From the NCBI RefSeq assembly GCF_030815125.1, contig NZ_JAUSWH010000008.1, positions 124,001 to 188,000 on the forward strand: DNA of 64,000 nt, written 5' to 3'. Position numbers and translations under genes: made by a program. This document shows, in pieces, positions 9,494-18,583 of the stretch. The notes below the pieces were generated by a model. It was not told the origin of the DNA, searched no databases, and worked only from the letters and a program-made list of their open reading frames with translations. The stretch's first letter is position 1. Every line of letters begins with the position of its first letter. The stretch comes from Allorhizobium paknamense. Lineage in GTDB: Bacteria; Pseudomonadota; Alphaproteobacteria; Rhizobiales; Rhizobiaceae.

Positions 9494-10107
9494 CCGAGGA
9501 CTCCCAGCAGGTAAACATAAGAGAAGACGCCGATCCAGATCACGTCCAGGAAGTGCCAGAACATTGAAAGGCACATCAGGCGGCGGCGATTGGCTTCGAT
9601 CAGGCCATGCTTGGCAACCTGGGTCATCAGCGTCACCAGCCAGATGATGCCGAAGGTGACGTGCAGACCGTGCGTACCGACCAGCGTGAAGAAGGAGGAC
9701 AGGAAGGCGCTGCGCTGCGGGCCTGCGCCCTCGTGGATCAAGTGAATGAACTCATAGAGTTCCAGCGCGATAAAGACCGCGCCGAATGCACCCGTCACGG
9801 CGAGCCAGCCGAGCGTGCCTGCCTTGTTGTTCTTTTCCATCGCCAGCATGGCAAAGCCATAGGTGATGGACGAGAACAGCAGCATGGCGGTGTTGATGGC
9901 CACCAGCGGCAGATCGAACAGATCAGCCGGCGAGGGGCCGGCCGCATAGTTGCGGCCGAGCACGGCATAGGTCGCGAAGAGCATCGCGAAGATGAGGCAG
10001 TCGCTCATCAGGTAGAGCCAGAACCCGAGATTGGTGCTGCTCTCCGGATGATGTTCCTCGGTGAGGTAGAATTCAGGCTTTGTGGCCTTGTAACTTCTCG
10101 GATCCAT
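9490..10107 (-). CDS. cyoC: Cytochrome bo3 ubiquinol oxidase subunit III
   Basis: 205 residues, five predicted membrane spans, of the heme-copper oxidase subunit III family: [25 protein letters not shown] at the start, [13 protein letters not shown] in the middle and [20 protein letters not shown] at the end. It starts four bases after cyoB ends and overlaps cyoD by four, so translation is probably coupled. It supports stability and turnover of subunit I. Confidence 0.96.
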   Translation of the reverse strand: MDPRSYKATKPEFYLTEEHHPESSTNLGFWLYLMSDCLIFAMLFATYAVLGRNYAAGPSPADLFDLPLVAINTAMLLFSSITYGFAMLAMEKNNKAGTLGWLAVTGAFGAVFIALELYEFIHLIHEGAGPQRSAFLSSFFTLVGTHGLHVTFGIIWLVTLMTQVAKHGLIEANRRRLMCLSMFWHFLDVIWIGVFSYVYLLGVLG

Positions 10108-10111
10108 CAGA

Positions 10112-12118
10112 TCACCCCTTCTTGGCCAGAAGTGCGGTCCGCGTGGCTTCGGTATTCACCACCTCTTCGGCGGAGATGTAGAAGTCGCGGTTATAGTTGA
10201 AGGTGTGTCCGATCGAGACTGCGACGATCGCGACGAAGGACACGATGGCAAGCCACCACATGTACCAGACCAGACCGAAGGCCAACGCTACGCTCAGCGC
10301 GGAGAGAATGACACCCGTGCCGGTATTCTTCGGCATGTGGATGGGCTTGAAGCCCAGAAGCGGACGGCTGTAGCCGCGCTTCTTCATGTCGTCCCACGCA
10401 TCGTGGTCATGCACCACGGGCGTGAAGGCGAAGTTGTAGGCGGGCGGCGGAGAGGCGGTGGACCATTCCAGGGTCCGGCCGTTCCACGGGTCGCCGGTCA
10501 GATCACGCAGCTGCTCGCGCCGCATGACGGAGACGGCGAGCTGGATGATGAAGGAGCCGATACCGCAGGCAATCAGCACCGCGCCGAACGCAGCGATGAC
10601 GAACCAGATCTGGAGCGACGGATCGTCGAACTGGCTCATGCGGCGGGTGACGCCCATCAGGCCCAGCACATAGAGCGGCATGAAGGCGAAGTAGAAGCCG
10701 ACCAGCCAGAACCAGAAGGACATCTTGCCCCAGAACGGATCGAGCTTGAAGCCGAAGGCCTTCGGGAACCAGTAGGTCACTCCGGCCATCAGACCGAAGA
10801 CCACGCCGCCGATGATCACGTTATGGAAGTGCGCGATCAGGAACAACGAGTTGTGCAGCACGAAGTCCGCCGGCGGAACTGCCAGAAGCACGCCCGTCAT
10901 GCCACCGATCACGAAGGTGACCATGAAGCCGATGGTCCAGAGCATAGGAACTTCGAAGCGGATGCGGCCACGATACATCGTGAACAGCCAGTTGAAGATC
11001 TTCGCACCTGTCGGCACCGAAATTATCATCGTGGTGATGCCGAAGAACGAGTTGACACTCGCACCCGAACCCATGGTGAAGAAGTGGTGCAGCCAGACCA
11101 GATAGGACAGGACGGTGATACAGACCGTGGCATAGACCATCGAGTTGTAACCGAACAGCCGCTTGCCGGTGAAGGTGGAAACCACTTCGGAGAAGATACC
11201 GAAGGCCGGCAGGATCAGGATGTACACTTCCGGGTGGCCCCAGATCCAGATCAGGTTCACGTACATCATCGGGTTGCCGCCGAGATCGTTCGTGAAGAAG
11301 TTGGTGCCGACATAGCGGTCAAGCGACAAGAGCGCCAGCGTTGCCGTCAGGATCGGGAAGGTGGCGACGATCAGTACGTTGGTGCAGAGCGAGGTCCAGG
11401 TAAAGACCGGCATCTTCATCAGCGTCATGCCCGGAGCGCGCATCTTGACGATGGTGGCAATCAGGTTGATGCCTGAGAGCGTTGTGCCGACACCGGCGAC
11501 CTGCAGGCCCCAGATATAGTAATCCACGCCAACGCCCGGGCTGTAGTCCACGCCGGACAGCGGCGGGTAGGCCAGCCAGCCGGTGCGGGCAAACTCGCCG
11601 ACGAACAGCGAAATCATGATGATGATGGCGCCAGCGGTGGTCATCCAGAACGAGAAATTGTTCAGGAAGGGAAAGGATACGTCGCGTGCGCCGATCTGCA
11701 GCGGCACGACGAGGTTCATCAGACCCGTCACGAAGGGCATGGCCATGAAGAAGATCATGATCACGCCATGGGCGGTGAAGACCTGGTCGTAGTGATGCGG
11801 CGGCAGGTAGCCTTCATTGCCGTTGAAGGCAATGGCCTGCTGGCCACGCATCATCAGCGCGTCGGCAAAGCCGCGCAGCAGCATGACGAGCGCGAGCACG
11901 ACATACATGACGCCGATCTTCTTGTGGTCGACGCTGGTGAACCATTCCTTCCAGAGATAACCCCAGAGGCGGAAATAGGTCACGGCGCCCAAAAGCGCGC
12001 CACCACCGATCATCACGGCCAGCAAGGTGACCATGATGATGGGCTCGTGAAGGAACGGGAATGACTCGAGCGTCAGACGACCGAAGATGAATTTTGTAAT
12101 GTCAGGGTTGCTAAACAT
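10112..12118 (-). CDS. cyoB: Cytochrome bo3 ubiquinol oxidase subunit I
   Basis: 668 residues, about fifteen membrane spans. Haem and copper ligands are visible: [11 protein letters not shown] (low-spin haem His), [15 protein letters not shown] (CuB His cross-linked to Tyr), [10 protein letters not shown] (the two other CuB His) and [10 protein letters not shown] (haem ligands). The presence of the Glu in GHPEVY and the CyoB-type N- and C-terminal spans fits a proton-pumping quinol oxidase that reduces oxygen to water. It is the second gene of cyoABCD, 35 bases after cyoA. Confidence 0.97.
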   Translation of the reverse strand: MFSNPDITKFIFGRLTLESFPFLHEPIIMVTLLAVMIGGGALLGAVTYFRLWGYLWKEWFTSVDHKKIGVMYVVLALVMLLRGFADALMMRGQQAIAFNGNEGYLPPHHYDQVFTAHGVIMIFFMAMPFVTGLMNLVVPLQIGARDVSFPFLNNFSFWMTTAGAIIIMISLFVGEFARTGWLAYPPLSGVDYSPGVGVDYYIWGLQVAGVGTTLSGINLIATIVKMRAPGMTLMKMPVFTWTSLCTNVLIVATFPILTATLALLSLDRYVGTNFFTNDLGGNPMMYVNLIWIWGHPEVYILILPAFGIFSEVVSTFTGKRLFGYNSMVYATVCITVLSYLVWLHHFFTMGSGASVNSFFGITTMIISVPTGAKIFNWLFTMYRGRIRFEVPMLWTIGFMVTFVIGGMTGVLLAVPPADFVLHNSLFLIAHFHNVIIGGVVFGLMAGVTYWFPKAFGFKLDPFWGKMSFWFWLVGFYFAFMPLYVLGLMGVTRRMSQFDDPSLQIWFVIAAFGAVLIACGIGSFIIQLAVSVMRREQLRDLTGDPWNGRTLEWSTASPPPAYNFAFTPVVHDHDAWDDMKKRGYSRPLLGFKPIHMPKNTGTGVILSALSVALAFGLVWYMWWLAIVSFVAIVAVSIGHTFNYNRDFYISAEEVVNTEATRTALLAKKG

Positions 12119-12153
12119 GGTGTACCCCGTTTTCTCCTGGCTTTAAGACCGGC

Positions 12154-13317
12154 TCAGTTCTGGGCCGGTGCCGTTTCGCCGTTACCGTTGTCGGGCATGT
12201 TCATTCCCGGCATGGAGTGATGCATGGTGTGGCCTTCATGGGCAGCCGGAGCTTCCTTAACCGATCCCGTGGTGCCGGTATCGGTTGCGGGGGTGGGCTC
12301 ATGGCTTTCCAGGCCTGCGGTTTCGCCGTGGTTCGGGCTGACGCTCAGGTCCACACCGCGATTGTCGTATTGCAGCTTTTCGCGATTTTCTTCGCTTTCC
12401 TTGCCGCCGCCGCCCATCATGTCGATGTGCATCATGTCCTGCATGCACATCTTGTTGGGGTCGGCGCAGAGGTTGACGATGTTGTTGAACAGCGCCTTAT
12501 CCGCAGAAGCGAAGTAGCGAACCGGTTCCTTTTCGCTCGGCTTTTCGAGCTTCAGGTAGGCGTCGCGGCTAAGCGGGCTGCCCTGTGCCTTGACGCGGGC
12601 CACCCAGTCATCGAAGCCCTGCTGGTTCAAGCCATGAAACTTGAAGCGCATGTGCGAGAAGCCGGCGCCGGAATAGTTGGCGGAGAAGCCGTCATAGACG
12701 CCTTCCTTGTTGATGACGCCGTGAAGCTTGGTCTGCATGCCGGGCATGGCGTAGATCTGGCCTGCGAGCGCCGGAATGTAGAAGGAGTTCATGACCGACT
12801 GCGCGGTGATCTTGAAATTGATCGGAACATCCACCGGCGCGGCCAGTTCGTTCACCGTGGCAATGCCCTGATCGGGATAGATGAACAGCCACTTCCAGTC
12901 CATGGCCACGACTTCCACCGTCAGCGGCTTCACATCAGCAGGCAGGGAGCGTTCGGCATCGATGCGTTCCAGCGGACGATAAGGGTCCAGCTTATGGGTG
13001 GCGATCCACGTCACGGTTGCCAGCACCAGGATGATGGCGATGGGGGCAGACCAAACCAGAAGCTCGATCTTGGTGGAATGGTGCCAATCCGGCAGATAGG
13101 TCGCGGACGTGTTGGAGGCCCGGTAGCGCCAGGCGAAGAACAGGGTGAGGAAGATCACCGGCACGATGATGATCAGCATCAGCACCGTGGCGAAAATGAT
13201 CAGATCACGCTGCTGCGCCGCAATATCGCCGGAGGGCGCCATGACGACCATGTTGCAGCTCGAAAGCAGCAGAAGCGGTGCCAGCATGATGGCGGGCAGG
13301 AAAGGGATTTTTTTCAT
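12154..13317 (-). CDS. cyoA: Cytochrome bo3 ubiquinol oxidase subunit II (lipoprotein)
   Basis: 387 residues. A lipoprotein signal peptide with lipobox LSSC, two membrane spans and a periplasmic cupredoxin-like domain without the CuA cysteines (MDWKWLFIYPDQGIATVNEL, MNSFYIPALAGQIYAMPGM, NYSGAGFSHMRF) identify a quinol-type subunit II. The C-terminal part is long for the family, with CMQDMMHIDMMGGGG and a His/Met-rich tail (HEGHTMHHSMPGMNMP); E. coli CyoA also has a Met/His-rich tail. It is the first gene of the oxidase operon. No good Shine-Dalgarno is visible; instead an FNR-type palindrome ends five bases before the ATG. Confidence 0.96.
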   Translation of the reverse strand: MKKIPFLPAIMLAPLLLLSSCNMVVMAPSGDIAAQQRDLIIFATVLMLIIIVPVIFLTLFFAWRYRASNTSATYLPDWHHSTKIELLVWSAPIAIILVLATVTWIATHKLDPYRPLERIDAERSLPADVKPLTVEVVAMDWKWLFIYPDQGIATVNELAAPVDVPINFKITAQSVMNSFYIPALAGQIYAMPGMQTKLHGVINKEGVYDGFSANYSGAGFSHMRFKFHGLNQQGFDDWVARVKAQGSPLSRDAYLKLEKPSEKEPVRYFASADKALFNNIVNLCADPNKMCMQDMMHIDMMGGGGKESEENREKLQYDNRGVDLSVSPNHGETAGLESHEPTPATDTGTTGSVKEAPAAHEGHTMHHSMPGMNMPDNGNGETAPAQN

Positions 13318-13628
13318 CTCATTGACTCACATCAAGCACGCTAACGCGAATTAGACCTTTTTCTTCCCAAGGAAATGCGCGTTTTGTCGCAGGTGTGACG
13401 CGGTGTCTAGGAAAAATATCCTTAACAATTTCCGCATTTTCTAACAAAAAACCCCCTGAAATTCAGAGAAGTCTATGGATTGGCTCACGGATTCCGGATT
13501 GAGCGCATTTCGCATCTGCACAAATTTTGAGGTTCAGACCGGCTCCGGATGATGAAAATCAAATTGTCGCACCTGCTTCCCACAAAAAAATGTGAAGGGA
13601 TGGAATAGGTGCGCCCTGCGCGGCGTAT
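13318..13628. other. Divergent promoter region between cyoA and the ECF sigma gene
   Basis: 311 bases. It is AT-richer than its neighbours, with several A/T runs around 13410-13460 and 13570-13600. It holds the FNR/FixK-type palindrome next to cyoA and presumably the start signals of both divergent units. I find no convincing -35/-10 pair or ECF-type GGAAC promoter upstream of the sigma gene. Confidence 0.6.
13322..13335 (-). promoter_or_regulatory. Candidate FNR/FixK-type box overlapping the cyoA translation start region
   Basis: On the minus strand the sequence reads TTGATGTGAGTCAA, matching the anaerobox consensus TTGAT-N4-ATCAA at nine of ten fixed positions. It lies five bases before the cyoA ATG, inside the expected leader and ribosome binding region. 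A repressing site is suggested by position; FNR represses cyo in E. coli. Confidence 0.5.
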
Positions 13629-14177
13629 ATGCAGGTGATGGACAAGAAAACTCGGAAATTTGACGTGATCGGTCAGTTGGGCGCGCTTCGGCGCTACGCC
13701 CTGTCGCTGGTGCGCGATCGTGAGGATGCCGAGGATCTGGTCAACGAAGCCCTGGTGCGGGCACTCGAGAAGGAAGGCAGTTTCAGGCGCGACGGCAATC
13801 TGCGCAGTTGGCTTTTTTCCATCTTGCACAATGCCCACATCGACCGGCTGCGGCGCAAAAAGCGCCTGGCCCGGCACGAGGAAGGCGGGCTGGAGACGGC
13901 TGACGCTCCCCTTGGTCCCGGGCAGGAGCATGCGGTGCGGCTGGCGCAGATCCGCCGGGCTTTCCAGCATCTGCCGGAAGAGCAACGTCAGGTGCTGCAT
14001 CTCGTCGCCATCGAGGATCTTTCCTACGAGGAGGCGGCGCAAATCCTTGGAGTTCCCGTGGGAACGCTCATGTCGCGGCTGTCGCGGGCAAGGGCGCGGC
14101 TGCGGGATATGGAAGATGGAAAGGTCAGCGTTCCGACGTTGAGGCTGGTTGGAGGCAGTGATGAACAAGCAGAGTGA
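13629..14177 (+). CDS. ECF-family RNA polymerase sigma factor
   Basis: 182 residues. Region 2 reads YALSLVRDREDAEDLVNEALVRAL and NLRSWLFSILHNAHIDRLRRKKR; region 4 reads LPEEQRQVLHLVAIEDLSYEEAAQILGVPVGTLMSRLSRARARLR, both standard for extracytoplasmic-function sigma factors. A second ATG at 13638 would shorten the protein by three residues. The 3' end overlaps the start of an anti-sigma gene by 17 bases, the usual arrangement for regulation by sequestration at the membrane. The signal is unknown. Confidence 0.92.
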   Translation: MQVMDKKTRKFDVIGQLGALRRYALSLVRDREDAEDLVNEALVRALEKEGSFRRDGNLRSWLFSILHNAHIDRLRRKKRLARHEEGGLETADAPLGPGQEHAVRLAQIRRAFQHLPEEQRQVLHLVAIEDLSYEEAAQILGVPVGTLMSRLSRARARLRDMEDGKVSVPTLRLVGGSDEQAE

Positions 14178-14937
14178 TCCGGTTCAGGACTTTGATCTCC
14201 ACGCCTATGTCGATGATCAACTGCCGGTGGCGCGTCGGATCGAGGTGGAGGCCTATCTCTCCGGGCATCCTGACCTGGCTGCAAGGGTCATGGGCGACTT
14301 GCGGGTCCGTGATGAGTTGCGTCTGGCACTGGCCGGGCAGACCGTGCCGCCCAGGGCCGAGACTCGCGAGACGGCGCGCAGGCTGGAAGCCGTTCTCGGG
14401 CAGGAGCAACGGCTGGCCTTTCTGCGCCGTGCCGCCGCGGTGGTGATCTTCGTGGGCGGCGGATGGCTGGCGCACTCGGCCTTCAGCGTCTTCACGCCGT
14501 CCGAAGTGGTGGCCTCCGTGCCGCCGCCTGCCTTTGTGGATGAGGCGGTTAAGGCACATGAGACGGCGATGCTGCGGGAAAGTGTGAGCGGACCGACGCA
14601 GAAGGCGGCTTTCGGGCCCGCCGAGATCCGTTCGGCAACGGGCATCATGCTGCCGGAGCTTCCCGCCCGTTGGACAGTGCTGGATAGCCAGATCTTTCCT
14701 TCGGCCTATGGGCCGAGTGTGGAAATGGTGGTGAAGCCGCTGAGCGGCGGTGAGATGTCGCTTTATGCCGTGCGGCCCGGCAGCTTCAGCGTGCAGCCCG
14801 TAACCCTCCGCCTGTCCGATAAAGCCAATGCGGCCTATTGGCAGATCGGCGAGGTGGGTTACGCCCTGGTTGCAGGGCATCAGCGTCCCGATGAACTTGC
14901 CGCGACAGCGCGGCAGTTGGCACGGACGCTTTATTGA
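14161..14937 (+). CDS. Membrane anti-sigma factor
   Basis: 258 residues from the ATG at 14161, overlapping the sigma gene. The cytoplasmic N-terminus DLHAYVDDQLPVARRIEVEAYLSGHPDLAARV is the anti-sigma helical bundle of the RsiW/ChrR-like type, but the zinc-binding cysteines of the ZAS motif are missing. One membrane span follows (AAAVVIFVGGGWLAHSAF, near residues 95-112) and then a periplasmic sensor-like domain of about 140 residues without a family I recognise. The likely role is to hold the upstream sigma factor at the membrane until the periplasmic domain receives a signal. Confidence 0.85.
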   Translation: MNKQSDPVQDFDLHAYVDDQLPVARRIEVEAYLSGHPDLAARVMGDLRVRDELRLALAGQTVPPRAETRETARRLEAVLGQEQRLAFLRRAAAVVIFVGGGWLAHSAFSVFTPSEVVASVPPPAFVDEAVKAHETAMLRESVSGPTQKAAFGPAEIRSATGIMLPELPARWTVLDSQIFPSAYGPSVEMVVKPLSGGEMSLYAVRPGSFSVQPVTLRLSDKANAAYWQIGEVGYALVAGHQRPDELAATARQLARTLY

Positions 14938-14978
14938 AACAGGAATTCAAAGAGTTCATCAAGAGAGGAGACATTATC

Positions 14979-15695
14979 ATGGACCCCTTCAACCGTCAGT
15001 ATCCGCTCGGTGCCTCGGCCCGTGCCGATGCCGGTCTCGATCAGGGATTGCGGCAGCACATGCTGCGCGTCTACAACTATATGGGTGCAGGCCTGATCAT
15101 TACAGGACTGGTGGCTTTCATCGTCGGCTCGACGCCTGCGCTTTACGTGCCGATCTTCCAGTCGCCTCTGAAGTGGGTGGTGATGCTGGCGCCGCTGGCC
15201 TTCATCTTCTTCTTCTCGTTCAAGATCCAGACCATGTCGGCCAGCGCCGCACAAATGGCATTCTGGGCCTTCTGCGCCGTCATGGGACTTTCCATGGCGT
15301 CGGTCTTCCTGGTGTTTACTGGCACGAGCATCGCGCGGACCTTCTTTATCGCCGCCACCATGTTCGGCGCGATGAGCCTCTATGGCTATACCACCAAGCG
15401 TGACCTGTCTCAGTTCGGCTCCTTCCTCATGATGGGCCTGATTGGCGTGGTCATCGCGTCGCTGGTCAACATCTTCCTTGGCTCCAGCGCACTGCAGTTC
15501 GCGATTTCCGTGATCGGTATTGTGGTCTTCGTCGGTCTGACGGCCTGGGACACCCAGAACATCAAGGAGCAGTATGCCGAGAATTACGATCAGGAATCGC
15601 AGCAGAAGCTTGCAGTGTTCGGGGCGCTGTCGCTCTACCTGAACTTCGTCAATATCTTCCAGCTCCTGCTGAATTTCACGGGTGAGCGCGAATAA
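14979..15695 (+). CDS. Bax inhibitor-1 / YccA family membrane protein
   Basis: 238 residues with seven membrane spans. The start at 14979 follows GAGAGGAG and gives MDPFNRQYPLGASARADAGLDQGLRQHMLRVYNYM, the normal N-terminus of alphaproteobacterial members. Family features are the short spans and the C-terminal WDTQNIKEQY and LSLYLNFVNIFQLLLNF. Bacterial homologues interact with FtsH or act as pH-gated Ca2+ leaks; the function here is unproven. The gene is 41 bases after the anti-sigma gene and may belong to the same transcript, which would link it to envelope stress. Confidence 0.93.
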   Translation: MDPFNRQYPLGASARADAGLDQGLRQHMLRVYNYMGAGLIITGLVAFIVGSTPALYVPIFQSPLKWVVMLAPLAFIFFFSFKIQTMSASAAQMAFWAFCAVMGLSMASVFLVFTGTSIARTFFIAATMFGAMSLYGYTTKRDLSQFGSFLMMGLIGVVIASLVNIFLGSSALQFAISVIGIVVFVGLTAWDTQNIKEQYAENYDQESQQKLAVFGALSLYLNFVNIFQLLLNFTGERE

Positions 15696-15724
15696 AGCAC
15701 GATCTCATCGGCGTTTGTAAAAGA

Positions 15725-15750
15725 GAAAAGCCCCGATTTCGGGGCTTTTC
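15725..15750. terminator. Bidirectional terminator between the BI-1 and BA14K genes
   Basis: An 11-bp perfect stem (GAAAAGCCCCG with CGGGGCTTTTC) around an ATTT loop. Flanking A and T runs on both sides let it serve the two convergent genes. Confidence 0.9.
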
Positions 15751-15762
15751 GCATGTATGCCA

Positions 15763-16161
15763 TCAGGGAGAACCGCATTTTTGTCTTGGCCCAATGAGGG
15801 GCTGATAGGTGTTGTCGAAGGCGCGGTAGGAACGATATCGCTCCGCACAGCGCTCCTGTCGGGAGGGGTTCCGGGTGGACCTTTCAGCATCCGGCGTGCG
15901 CGGAAGCGGGCGGGCACCGAAGGCCGAGAGTGGATACCAGAAGCCGTCGCTGTGGCGGCGATAACCGCTTCGAGGAGCCGTGGCGCCACGATATCCCTTC
16001 CACAGTCCGGGCGGGTTGTCGCGATACTGAACCCGTTCGACGTCAGCGGCTTTGGGAAGCGGCAGATGCTCGAAGGTGATGGCCTGAGCAGGGGCAATGA
16101 CGGAAGCCGTCATCAGGCCACTGAGGACGAAACCGGCGAATGCGCGGGAAAAGGTCGGCAT
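15763..16161 (-). CDS. BA14K family protein
   Basis: 132 residues with a cleavable signal peptide ending in APAQA. The C-terminal CAERYRSYRAFDNTYQPLIGPRQKC is the BA14K signature first described for a Brucella immunoreactive 14-kDa antigen and very common in Rhizobiales. The middle is rich in Arg, Gly and Tyr. It is probably periplasmic; function uncertain. It is followed by the bidirectional terminator and stands in its own transcript. Confidence 0.85.
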   Translation of the reverse strand: MPTFSRAFAGFVLSGLMTASVIAPAQAITFEHLPLPKAADVERVQYRDNPPGLWKGYRGATAPRSGYRRHSDGFWYPLSAFGARPLPRTPDAERSTRNPSRQERCAERYRSYRAFDNTYQPLIGPRQKCGSP

Positions 16162-16253
16162 GGTTCTTCCTTTCCGGGATGTTCTGCGGCCAACGTGCCC
16201 CTGACGACTTTGTTCCCGCTAACGCGATACTGACGGTTTCGCCAGACAGCCGA

Positions 16254-16718
16254 CTACTTTAAGGAATCCAGTTCTGCGGCAATCTTGTCCTTTGCCTTCT
16301 TCGGCAGGGTGTTGTTCTTGATCGCATCCGCATTCGGGGCAGGAGCGTCGCCCACGACCACAACGGCAACCATCCCCATGCCGACATGCGGCGCGCATTT
16401 GATGGCGTAGGCGCCCGGGGTGGTGAATGTCACCTTCACGCTTTCATTGATCTTGCCCTTGAAGGTCTGTCCGCCCGCCGGCACAAGACCGTCAATGGTT
16501 TCGGCGCTATGGGCCTTGTCGGTCGGAATAAAGGTGACGGTGTCGCCGGGTGCGACCTTCAGCGCAGCGGGTTCAAACACCATCGCCGTTCCATCCGCAC
16601 CTTTGTTCAACATATGGATTTCGTAATCAGCCGCCATGGCGGGAAGAGAAAAACCGGCAAGGGTCAGCGTCGCCAGGGTAAGGCTTGCAATAGCCAGGGG
16701 TTGTGCGAAAACGCGCAT
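16254..16718 (-). CDS. Pseudoazurin (type I blue copper protein)
   Basis: 154 residues from the ATG at 16718, which is preceded by GGAG at the right spacing; an ATG four codons earlier is less likely because that GGAG would be inside the gene. A signal peptide ends in PAMAA. Copper ligands are visible as the His of DKAHSAET and the Cys, His and Met of [10 protein letters not shown]. The protein carries single electrons in the periplasm, classically to nitrite or nitrous oxide reductase. No denitrification gene is in this window, so its partner is not shown. Confidence 0.93.
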   Translation of the reverse strand: MRVFAQPLAIASLTLATLTLAGFSLPAMAADYEIHMLNKGADGTAMVFEPAALKVAPGDTVTFIPTDKAHSAETIDGLVPAGGQTFKGKINESVKVTFTTPGAYAIKCAPHVGMGMVAVVVVGDAPAPNADAIKNNTLPKKAKDKIAAELDSLK

Positions 16719-17055
16719 ATTGGTCTCCATGATGTTACACGCCGGTCGTGCATTTCCATGCTGCGGCGTTGTCAGCCTTGTTGCTCCTTTCCGTGCGGAC
16801 CGGTCCTGGCTGCCTGCCTCGGTCTCGTCACGGATGGGTTGCTATGCGTCTCTTTAGGGGGCGGGAGAGCTGCCGACTTTGATCCTTCGCAAATCCCCTC
16901 GAAAAAGCGGGGCGTTTTTCCGAAAAACCGGTGTTCTCGTATTTGAATATGCGCAGCTGATAAATATTCCAAAAGTGGTAAGGTTTGATTGGCCTTGGGG
17001 GCCGGTTGCAGGTAGAGTGTTCTGGGGCTGGGTAACGCATTGAACGAGGACGGGC
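16719..17055. other. Divergent intergenic region between pseudoazurin and the GH16 gene
   Basis: 337 bases with leaders and promoters for both genes. AT-rich stretches near 16930-16985 (GATAAATATTCC, AAAAGTGGTAAGG) are plausible promoter sequence for the glycanase. I see no convincing operator or small gene. Confidence 0.5.
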
Positions 17056-18483
17056 ATGGCCAGCAAATCTCTTCTGAACGCCTTGGGCGAGGCGCTCTAC
17101 TACAGCGGCGACCCCACGCATTGGTATTCGGCGACCGGCGTCACCGGCACGCTCTCCGGATCCACCGGCAATGATGCGATGTATGGAGACAGTGCCTCCA
17201 ATGTCACCATGGCTGGCGGCACGGGTGATGACGTCTATTATCTCTATTCGACGATCAATCACGCCACGGAAGCGGCCAATGGCGGGATAGACACCATCAA
17301 CACCTGGATGAGCTATACGCTGCCGGACAATTTCGAAAACCTCGTCGTGACCGGCAACAATCGCTATGCCTTCGGCAACAGTCTCAACAACATCATCACC
17401 GGTGGTACCGGAACCCAGACCATTGACGGCGGTGCCGGCAATGACATCCTGATCGGCGGCGGCGGCGCGGATATTTTCGTGTTTTCCAGCGGCAATGGTA
17501 GCGACCGGATCACTGACTTTTCCAGCGACGATATGGTGCGGCTTCAAAATTACGGACTGACATCCTTTGACAGTGTCGTCAGTCATATGACGCAGCAGGG
17601 AAGTGACGTTTGGCTCGATCTCGGCAATAGCGAGGGCATCCTCTTCAGCAATCGCGAAATTGCCGATTTCAGCGCTGATCAGTTCCAGCTGACGCTGGAC
17701 CGGACCCATCTGACCCAAACCTTTTCGGATGACTTCAACAGTCTTTCCCTTCATGGCACCGCCCAGGCAGGCACCTGGGATCCCGGTTTCAACTGGTTTG
17801 CCGCCAATGGCGGGACGCTGACGGACAATCAGGAACTCCAGTGGTACATCAACCCCTCTTATGCCGGAACGTCCTCGGTCAATCCTTTCTCCATCTCGGA
17901 TGGGGTGCTGACCATCACGGCAGCGCACGCCTCGGAGGCGGTGCAAAGCCAGATCGGCGGCTATGACTACACGTCCGGCATGCTCACCACCTATTCCTCC
18001 TTCAGCCAGACCTATGGTTATTTTGAAATGCGGGCCGATGTGCCGGATGATCAAGGCGCGTGGCCAGCCTTCTGGCTGCTGCCAACAAGCGGCGCATGGC
18101 CGCCGGAACTGGATGTGATGGAAATGCGCGGCCAGGACCAGGGCAATGTCATCGTCACGGCCCACACCATGGAGACCGGAGAAAAGACGGCGATTGCCAC
18201 CGGCATCAGCACGGATACTGAAGGCTATCATACCTATGGCGTGCTGTGGACGGCGGACAAGATTACCTGGTACATCGATGACGTTGCTGTGAAGCAGATC
18301 GATACGCCCAGCGATATGCATCAGCCGATGTATATGATTGTAAATCTTGCCGTGGGCGGCATGGCGGGAACGCCCAACAGCGATTTCGACGACGGCTCGC
18401 AATTGAAGGTGGACTATATCCGCGCCTATTCCCTGGATGAGCACGCCGCCGCCACGACGACAACCCACGACACATTGCTGTGA
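17056..18483 (+). CDS. Secreted GH16 beta-glycanase with N-terminal RTX-like repeats (ExsH type)
   Basis: 475 residues. The N-terminal third carries RTX-like glycine/aspartate repeats (GGTGDDVYYL, GGTGTQTIDGGAGNDILIGG, GGGADIFVF) that bind calcium in type I secreted proteins. The C-terminal two thirds form a GH16 domain with the catalytic motif ELDVME (E351, D353, E356) and FGYFEM-like YGYFEMRADVPD upstream. There is no Sec signal peptide, and the end (THDTLL) resembles C-terminal type I signals. S. meliloti ExsH has the same design; it is exported by PrsDE and cuts succinoglycan, so a polysaccharide-trimming role is likely. No prsDE or exo gene is in this window. Confidence 0.88.
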   Translation: MASKSLLNALGEALYYSGDPTHWYSATGVTGTLSGSTGNDAMYGDSASNVTMAGGTGDDVYYLYSTINHATEAANGGIDTINTWMSYTLPDNFENLVVTGNNRYAFGNSLNNIITGGTGTQTIDGGAGNDILIGGGGADIFVFSSGNGSDRITDFSSDDMVRLQNYGLTSFDSVVSHMTQQGSDVWLDLGNSEGILFSNREIADFSADQFQLTLDRTHLTQTFSDDFNSLSLHGTAQAGTWDPGFNWFAANGGTLTDNQELQWYINPSYAGTSSVNPFSISDGVLTITAAHASEAVQSQIGGYDYTSGMLTTYSSFSQTYGYFEMRADVPDDQGAWPAFWLLPTSGAWPPELDVMEMRGQDQGNVIVTAHTMETGEKTAIATGISTDTEGYHTYGVLWTADKITWYIDDVAVKQIDTPSDMHQPMYMIVNLAVGGMAGTPNSDFDDGSQLKVDYIRAYSLDEHAAATTTTHDTLL

Positions 18484-18532
18484 GTTTTGTCCCGGTGGGA
18501 ATAGGAAGCTTTGGGCACGATGCAGGATGAAA

Positions 18533-18560
18533 AAAGGCTCCCCCGATGAGGGGAGCCTTT
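18533..18560. terminator. Bidirectional terminator between the GH16 gene and dctA
   Basis: An 11-bp perfect stem (AAAGGCTCCCC with GGGGAGCCTTT) around CGATGA, with A and T runs at the ends. It serves the two convergent genes. Confidence 0.9.
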
Positions 18561-18583
18561 GCATTTTCAAACCTGTGATATGG

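Noticed and set aside
10205-11476. A 423-residue plus-strand frame opposite cyoB
   Set aside because: Composition is the mirror of a membrane protein gene (Asp/His/Arg rich), with no family match.
12154-12300. His/Met-rich tail of CyoA as a novel copper-binding domain
   Set aside because: E. coli CyoA also ends in a His/Met-rich tail; the extension is longer here but not new.
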